Positions 4,649 to 8,633 of a DNA stretch of 8,633 bases are shown here, piece by piece. The notes beneath the pieces were generated by a model. The model was not told the origin of the DNA. It made no database searches and saw only the letters and a list, made by a program, of their open reading frames with translations. The stretch is from Candidatus Sumerlaeota bacterium (GTDB lineage: Bacteria; Sumerlaeota; Sumerlaeia; JADFCT01). How positions within the stretch are numbered: position 1 is the first letter of the stretch; each line of letters starts with the position of its first letter. The translations under genes were made by a program, and so were the position numbers. The stretch is taken from positions 1 through 8,633 of the forward strand of contig JAPLSP010000544.1 of the NCBI GenBank assembly GCA_026398575.1, read 5' to 3'.

Positions 4649-7494
4649 TAAGGCTGATCGTTTGCCTGCTGTTTCTATATGCTTCTGCGGGCGTTTTTGC
4701 CGCGCCTACGCGCGACAACAGCTCGCTCGATGTTTCGTCCCATACTTCCAGCATGCGATCCCGGACCAGCCCTTTCGTGCTCAATGCAAACATCGGGTTT
4801 GTCAATTATTTGCCAACGATCAAACCGGGGTACTGGTATCCGCTTTGGGCAATCATTGAGGCGAAGGAGGTGGATATTGACGGCCTTCTCATCTTCGAGC
4901 AAAACCGTAACAGCCTGCGCGTTGTGATTCCGGCGCGCGTGGCCAAAGGCGAAAAGAAGATGTTCAGGTCCGCCTACAGGCCGGTTGCATTGGAGCCGCA
5001 AATAAAAGTGGAGTTCCGAAACAACCGCACTGGGAGCGAGACATTTACAGTGAATTGTATCTCTGTCGAGGAGGGGAGCCGGCAGGTTCTGATCGTCACC
5101 GAGGAAACCGGCGCATTCGGCTTCCTCAGGAGACAATCTGAATCTCAGGCGTTGGACGCGCGCGGGAAACCGATCAACGAGCTTTTCGTCCAGTACGGCG
5201 CATTGGGTTTGCTGCCGGATGATCCGATCCTTCTTGAGTCGCTCGATGCCATCGTCCTGGATGGCGCCCATCTCCGCGCCATGCGAACGGAGCAATGGGA
5301 CGCGATCCAGACGTGGGTTGCGATGGGCGGGCGCCTGCTGATCGGGACGGGCCGCAACCAGCCGTTTGTGCAGCAGTCCGTTCTGAAAGACCCCTTCGGG
5401 ATAACGTTTGCCAGTCCCGCCGCCGCCGATGGGAGAGACATCTTTTCAGCCCTAAAAACCACGCAGACGGCGCAGCAAGTCATGGTGGCCTGGCCGTCGC
5501 TCGCTCAGGGCGCCTGGGATACGATCTGGATCGGCGATTCGGCCCGCGCCTTCCTGGCCGGGCGCCGCGTGGGACGCGGATTTGTCGCTGTTTGCGCCGC
5601 CGCGCTGGATATGGAACTCCTGAAGACGATCAACGGGGAACCCGATTCTTTCCATATCTGGGGCGAAATGCTCGGTCGCGCGCGCGCCTCGACTCCTTTG
5701 ATGGAGATCGCGCGCCAGGAAGAAGGCAAACTCAGCCTTGGGCTCCAGCTGCCTTTCGGCTTCGGCATGGCCAGCGCATGGTGGGTTGCCGCTTATCTTG
5801 GATTATACGTCGTGCTCGCCCTGCCGGCGGCGTGGGTGGTCAGCGCCAGGCTGCGCCGGCGCGGATGGTTCTGGCTGGCCGCCGCCGCTCTGGCGTTGGG
5901 ATTTTCCTGGTATGGCTACAACAGCGGCAGTCTGAGCCGCGAGCGTTCGATTCTGTTGAATGAAGCGACTTTGATCAGCCGTCCGGCGGCGACCGGACCG
6001 GCGCGCGCCGTCACGCTCAGTTCCGTTTATGCTCCCTGGCGCTTCCGGAAAGACCTTCGCGTCGGTGCCCGAACCCTGGTTTGCGAATCGAAGCCTGAGT
6101 CAAGGTACTTGCGCTTCAGGGGCGTTCGCAACACGGACCTTTACAGCGACCGGCCAATGATCGCTTCATTCGGCGCCACTTGCGAGCTGAGGGATTTCGC
6201 CATCTATCCATCTTCGGCCCGCAATCTGAGGACCGATTTCACGGCCGCCATCGAAGGAGGGATCACGGTTCTTGCGCCGATTCAAGGCGTCAAGGGCGCC
6301 GGTTCGCTCTCGCAAGGGCGGCTGCGAAATTCCACGCCGTGGACATTTGCCCGGTGGTGGATCACCGACGGGCAGAATAAGGTCTGGGCGCCTCGCTCCG
6401 CGCTTCGGGCCGGCGCCGAGCACAACTTTGCCGCGGAGTCTGCAGCCATCGCCAGAGTCGCTGAACGCAGCAGGTCTGCCGCCTATCAGATGTCACCACG
6501 GGGCAATTCCATCCCGGCTGACGTTCCCTATTTTCGCGACGTTTTTGGCCAGTCATTTGCCACTGAGTTCCTGCGAACACCTGTTGGCAATGAGAGAACA
6601 TACCGGGATTTTCGATCCGACGAGGCCAATTGGAACTGGGCCGTGGATGTCAATCCTTGGCAGCGCATGGATGGCTCGCTGCTCTTCATCGGCGAATGCG
6701 ATGGCGCCATTTCGCCGGCCATCGAGCCGCTTCATCTCAATTCCATCCGCCGGCGCCTTTATTATGAGCAAGGATTGGACAATGGCGATCTGCCGGGCGC
6801 GAGGCAGGCGGCGGCGCAACCGAGCTCCTGGCAGGCGAAGGTGATGAATGAGACGTTCGAGTCCTTTTTCAGTAATCAAGGATATAGGTCTTCCAGAAAT
6901 GAGCCTTACGATACGAATAATGTGCTGATCTATCTCCTGACGGTTGATGTCATCTTGTTTCCCGACTGCCAATATTATCCAAAATCCGGGGATAGCGCGG
7001 AAATATCGCTTTGCCTTAAAGATTATCCCGAGGCCTTGCGTGAATATACATTATATCGTGGATCCCCCCGTGAGCATTCCGTGAAAATGCCGGAAGGCAC
7101 GCACGTCGCCGGGTGTCCGGTTTCCATATATAACTGTCGTCAGGATAAGTGGGAGCCGGCGGGCGTTTGGACGGGGCAGCCCTTCGTGCTGAAGAACCTG
7201 ATCGAATATATGCAGCCGGCAAACTCGGCCATCATGCTGCGGCTCGATGCGACGCCCGATGAAGTCCGATATTCCGTCGCATCCAATTCCGCCGGTACTA
7301 CGTCTATAATCACGACTGGCAAGGCGCTCTTCGGAGAGCAAACTCCCTATCTAACGCAATCTCAAAACGCCCGGTACCGCAGTTTGCAGCCTTATCAAAA
7401 AGGTCCCAGCGTGGCGGTTCTCTCGGATCTAAAAGTGAAGATCATCCCATCGGAAAACAAAGCGGAAAATCCGCAGGAGGGCGCGAGGCGCTGA
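4645..7494 (+). CDS. Large exported two-TM protein with GATase1-like domain, partner of ABC-2 ATPase
   Basis: A 949-residue protein not matched to a named gene. It has a signal peptide (MIRLIVCLLFLYASAGVFAA, cleavage near residues 19-20). Residues about 48-145 form a beta-rich, Ig-like region. Residues about 147-345 include the segment SLDAIVLDGAHLRAM...QWDAIQTWVAMGGRLLIGTG (199-236), which resembles the glutamine-amidotransferase-like fold of GldG/DUF4350-type proteins; no catalytic Cys is evident there. Two membrane helices follow at about 376-399 and 407-425, joined by the basic loop ARLRRRG, so both large parts should face the periplasm. The C-terminal 520 residues are predicted exported and are unlike any family I can name. 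The gene overlaps the importer ATPase by 4 nt and is followed 1 nt later by a CcmA-type ATPase. By analogy with GldG-like proteins, an accessory role to an ABC-2 machine at the envelope is likely but inferred. The last third has lower G+C (25 of 60 in 6901-6960). Confidence 0.85.
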   Translation: MIRLIVCLLFLYASAGVFAAPTRDNSSLDVSSHTSSMRSRTSPFVLNANIGFVNYLPTIKPGYWYPLWAIIEAKEVDIDGLLIFEQNRNSLRVVIPARVAKGEKKMFRSAYRPVALEPQIKVEFRNNRTGSETFTVNCISVEEGSRQVLIVTEETGAFGFLRRQSESQALDARGKPINELFVQYGALGLLPDDPILLESLDAIVLDGAHLRAMRTEQWDAIQTWVAMGGRLLIGTGRNQPFVQQSVLKDPFGITFASPAAADGRDIFSALKTTQTAQQVMVAWPSLAQGAWDTIWIGDSARAFLAGRRVGRGFVAVCAAALDMELLKTINGEPDSFHIWGEMLGRARASTPLMEIARQEEGKLSLGLQLPFGFGMASAWWVAAYLGLYVVLALPAAWVVSARLRRRGWFWLAAAALALGFSWYGYNSGSLSRERSILLNEATLISRPAATGPARAVTLSSVYAPWRFRKDLRVGARTLVCESKPESRYLRFRGVRNTDLYSDRPMIASFGATCELRDFAIYPSSARNLRTDFTAAIEGGITVLAPIQGVKGAGSLSQGRLRNSTPWTFARWWITDGQNKVWAPRSALRAGAEHNFAAESAAIARVAERSRSAAYQMSPRGNSIPADVPYFRDVFGQSFATEFLRTPVGNERTYRDFRSDEANWNWAVDVNPWQRMDGSLLFIGECDGAISPAIEPLHLNSIRRRLYYEQGLDNGDLPGARQAAAQPSSWQAKVMNETFESFFSNQGYRSSRNEPYDTNNVLIYLLTVDVILFPDCQYYPKSGDSAEISLCLKDYPEALREYTLYRGSPREHSVKMPEGTHVAGCPVSIYNCRQDKWEPAGVWTGQPFVLKNLIEYMQPANSAIMLRLDATPDEVRYSVASNSAGTTSIITTGKALFGEQTPYLTQSQNARYRSLQPYQKGPSVAVLSDLKVKIIPSENKAENPQEGARR
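7475..7480 (+). promoter_or_regulatory. AGGAGG motif upstream of the ABC-2 ATPase
   Basis: A perfect AGGAGG lies inside the end of the previous gene, but 15 nt from the ATG at 7496, further than optimal. A weaker GAGGCG at 7485-7490 has a 5-nt gap. One or both may serve the gene. Confidence 0.45.
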
Positions 7495-7495
7495 T

Positions 7496-8422
7496 ATGAT
7501 CAGGATCAAGCATTTCTCAAAAACATTCGGCGATCTGAAGGCGGTGAGCGACCTCACGATGACGATCGGCGAGAAGCAGATTTGCGGCTTCATCGGCCCC
7601 AACGGCGCGGGAAAGTCCACCACGATCCGCTTCCTGGCCACGTTGAGCCAGGCCACCGCGGGCGACGCGCGCATCGCCGGCCATAGCGTTTCGGAGCAGC
7701 CGCGCAAAGTGCGCGCCGTCATCGGATACATGCCCGAGGAGTTCGGCGTCTACGACGGGATGCGCGTTTGGGAATACCTGGATTTTTTCGGCGCCGCGTT
7801 CAACGTCAAACTGCACAAACGGCGCAAGGTGATCTCCGACGTGCTGGAGCTCGTGGACCTGACGCACAAGCGCGACGACCTGGTCCAGAGCCTTTCGCGC
7901 GGCATGAAGCAGCGCCTTTGCCTGGCCAAGTCGCTCGTGCACGATCCGCAGGTCCTGATCCTGGACGAGCCGGCCTCGGGCTTGGACCCACGCGCGCGCA
8001 TCGAAATGAAGGCGCTCCTCAAAGAAATGCGCAACATGGGCAAGACGATCCTCATCTCGTCGCACATCCTGAGCGAGCTGGCCGACCTGTGCGATTCGGT
8101 CGCCATCATCGAGCGCGGAAAACTGCTCGCTTTCGGCGCCCTGGCGGAGATCGCCAAGACGATGCGGGAATATCGCGTCCTCGAAATCCGCCTGCCCGAA
8201 ACGTCGCCGATCCTGAGCGATATGCTTCACTCGCATCCTTTCGTGTCGGGGTTCGAGGAATATGGCGGGCTCTACACCGTCAACTTCACCGGCGACAACA
8301 ACGAGCTCATCGCATTGAACCGCCAGATTATCCAGGCCGGCGTCCCCCTCATAACGCTGAGGGAAATGGAAGCGAACCTTGAAGAGATGTTCATGAAAAT
8401 CACAACCGGCGCCGTGCAATAA
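7496..8422 (+). CDS. ABC-2 type transporter ATPase (CcmA family)
   Basis: A 308-residue cytoplasmic ATPase of the CcmA/GldA type, which normally pairs with an ABC-2 membrane permease for export or envelope machinery. Motifs: Walker A GPNGAGKST (34-42), LSRGMKQR signature (133-140), Walker B VLILDEP (153-159), D-loop SGLDP (161-165) and switch His190 in ISSH. The Q-loop position reads GYMPEEFGVYDGM, without the usual Gln; from memory this is a normal feature of a CcmA subfamily with GYMPDxFGVYD. Residues about 225-308 form the C-terminal extension common in this family, ending in EANLEEMFMKIT. The ATG begins 1 nt after the stop of the 949-residue gene, pointing to a shared transcript and a partnership with that protein. 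No ABC-2 permease follows in the window; repeats begin 1 nt after the stop. Confidence 0.93.
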   Translation: MIRIKHFSKTFGDLKAVSDLTMTIGEKQICGFIGPNGAGKSTTIRFLATLSQATAGDARIAGHSVSEQPRKVRAVIGYMPEEFGVYDGMRVWEYLDFFGAAFNVKLHKRRKVISDVLELVDLTHKRDDLVQSLSRGMKQRLCLAKSLVHDPQVLILDEPASGLDPRARIEMKALLKEMRNMGKTILISSHILSELADLCDSVAIIERGKLLAFGALAEIAKTMREYRVLEIRLPETSPILSDMLHSHPFVSGFEEYGGLYTVNFTGDNNELIALNRQIIQAGVPLITLREMEANLEEMFMKITTGAVQ

Positions 8423-8423
8423 T

Positions 8424-8458
8424 AATGTAAAATGAGAAATGAGAAATGAGAAATGAAA
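8424..8458 (+). repeat. Heptamer repeat block, left arm of an inverted repeat
   Basis: Five consecutive 7-nt units (AATGTAA, three AATGAGA, AATGAAA) start 1 nt after the TAA of the ABC-2 ATPase. The block is the reverse complement of 8565-8599 at 34 of 35 positions. It resembles the short tandem heptamer repeats described in cyanobacteria, though the sequence is different. Confidence 0.85.
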
Positions 8459-8468
8459 GAGCACACGA

Positions 8469-8483
8469 TACGCGAATCGCGTA
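8469..8483. repeat. 15-nt palindrome TACGCGAATCGCGTA
   Basis: Seven-base arms TACGCGA and TCGCGTA around a single A. As a nucleic-acid hairpin it would be a 6-bp stem with an AAT loop; as duplex DNA it would suit a dimeric binding protein. No function is assigned. Confidence 0.55.
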
Positions 8484-8484
8484 G

Positions 8485-8633
8485 ATGACGAACTATCTTG
8501 CGCCTTGGTCCCGCGAAGCGCAAATAGCTTATGGGGGAAATCTTAGGTCAATGGGCTCGCGCATTTTCATTTCTTATTTCTCATTTCTCATTTTACATTT
8601 TACATTGCTGTTTTTCATTTCTCATTTCTCATT
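8485..8633 (+). CDS. Possible start of a further gene, open at the right edge (weak)
   Basis: ATG at 8485 opens a frame with no stop to the window end, reading MTNYLAPWSREAQIAYGGNL and then a hydrophobic run encoded by the heptamer repeats. It stands where the ABC-2 permease gene would be expected. However, there is no Shine-Dalgarno, and the T-rich strand of the TCATTTC repeat has no stop in any frame, so openness means little. The hydrophobic stretch may be an accident of the repeat. Confidence 0.12.
   Translation, partial: MTNYLAPWSREAQIAYGGNLRSMGSRIFISYFSFLILHFTLLFFISHFS
8493..8527 (+). other. Hairpin with a single bulge in the repeat core
   Basis: CTAT, a bulged C, and TTGCGC (8493-8503) pair with GCGCAA and ATAG (8518-8527) around the 14-nt loop CTTGGTCCCGCGAA. 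There is no T-run directly after it, so it is not a typical intrinsic terminator. Confidence 0.5.
8565..8606 (-). repeat. Heptamer repeat block, right arm of the inverted repeat
   Basis: Read on the minus strand it is AATGTAA twice, AATGAGA twice, AATAAGA, then AATGAAA. Positions 8565-8599 mirror the left arm, with the only difference at 8575 (T for C), which would still give a G-U pair in RNA with G8448. One extra AATGTAA unit lies outside the pairing arm. Confidence 0.85.
8611..8633 (-). repeat. Further heptamer repeat block reaching the right edge
   Basis: After a short GCTG interruption the same TCATTTC heptamers resume and continue to the window end, so the array probably extends beyond it. 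Confidence 0.75.

Larger units (their letters stand above)
8459..8564. other. Structured 106-bp core between the inverted heptamer repeats
   Basis: This core holds two self-complementary segments: a 15-nt perfect palindrome and a larger bulged hairpin, listed separately. It is GC-richer than the arms. Together with the pairing arms it could form one long folded RNA or DNA structure of about 176 nt. It could be a small non-autonomous mobile repeat or a structured RNA; I do not recognise the family. Confidence 0.45.

Noticed and set aside
7517..8464. Minus-strand frame of 315 codons opposite the ABC-2 ATPase
   Set aside because: The plus strand encodes a complete ATPase with all motifs; the reverse frame is a codon-bias artefact that begins in the heptamer repeats.
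8493..8527. Rho-independent terminator of the operon
   Set aside because: The stem has a 14-nt loop and is followed by CTTATGGGGG instead of a T-run, so it does not fit an intrinsic terminator.
8424..8633. CRISPR array
   Set aside because: The repeats are 7 nt and contiguous, with no unique spacers of regular length and no cas genes nearby.

Overview
The window is a gene-dense, roughly 60% G+C stretch of bacterial DNA. It holds one partial gene on the minus strand, a divergent control region, five co-oriented plus-strand genes packed almost without gaps, and a repeat-rich tail. The lipoprotein signal on the solute-binding protein, the exported two-TM protein, the large coiled-coil membrane protein and the intergenic heptamer and nonamer repeats suggest a Gram-negative-type, probably uncultured lineage around the PVC group, Hydrogenedentota or Sumerlaeota. 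That placement is an impression from gene style. No rRNA, tRNA, CRISPR array or transposase gene is visible.

Layout: 1-858 (minus) is the N-terminal part of a membrane-anchored coiled-coil protein that runs off the left edge. Positions 859-1045 form a divergent intergenic region with two overlapping candidate promoters. Positions 1046-4648 encode a complete ABC importer of the ferric-iron/2-aminoethylphosphonate style: a lipoprotein solute-binding protein, a fused two-domain permease and an ATPase. Positions 4645-8422 encode a 949-residue exported membrane protein and an ABC-2 (CcmA-type) ATPase. Positions 8423-8633 hold heptamer repeats arranged as a near-perfect inverted repeat around a structured 106-bp core.

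All five plus-strand genes look like one transcription unit: three junctions overlap (3, 14 and 4 nt) and the last is separated by 1 nt. An uptake transporter is therefore translationally coupled to what looks like the first half of a GldA/GldG-like ABC-2 machine. The membrane permease expected for that second ATPase is not in the window; the repeat element lies where it would normally begin. The coiled-coil protein on the other strand is of a type that I recall near such ABC-2 clusters, so the two sides may be functionally linked.

The points most worth a second look are the new-looking 949-residue protein and its coupling to an importer, the in-frame 9-nt repeat in the permease N-terminus, the lack of the classic iron-binding tyrosine pair in the binding protein, and the repeat-bounded structured element at the right edge.
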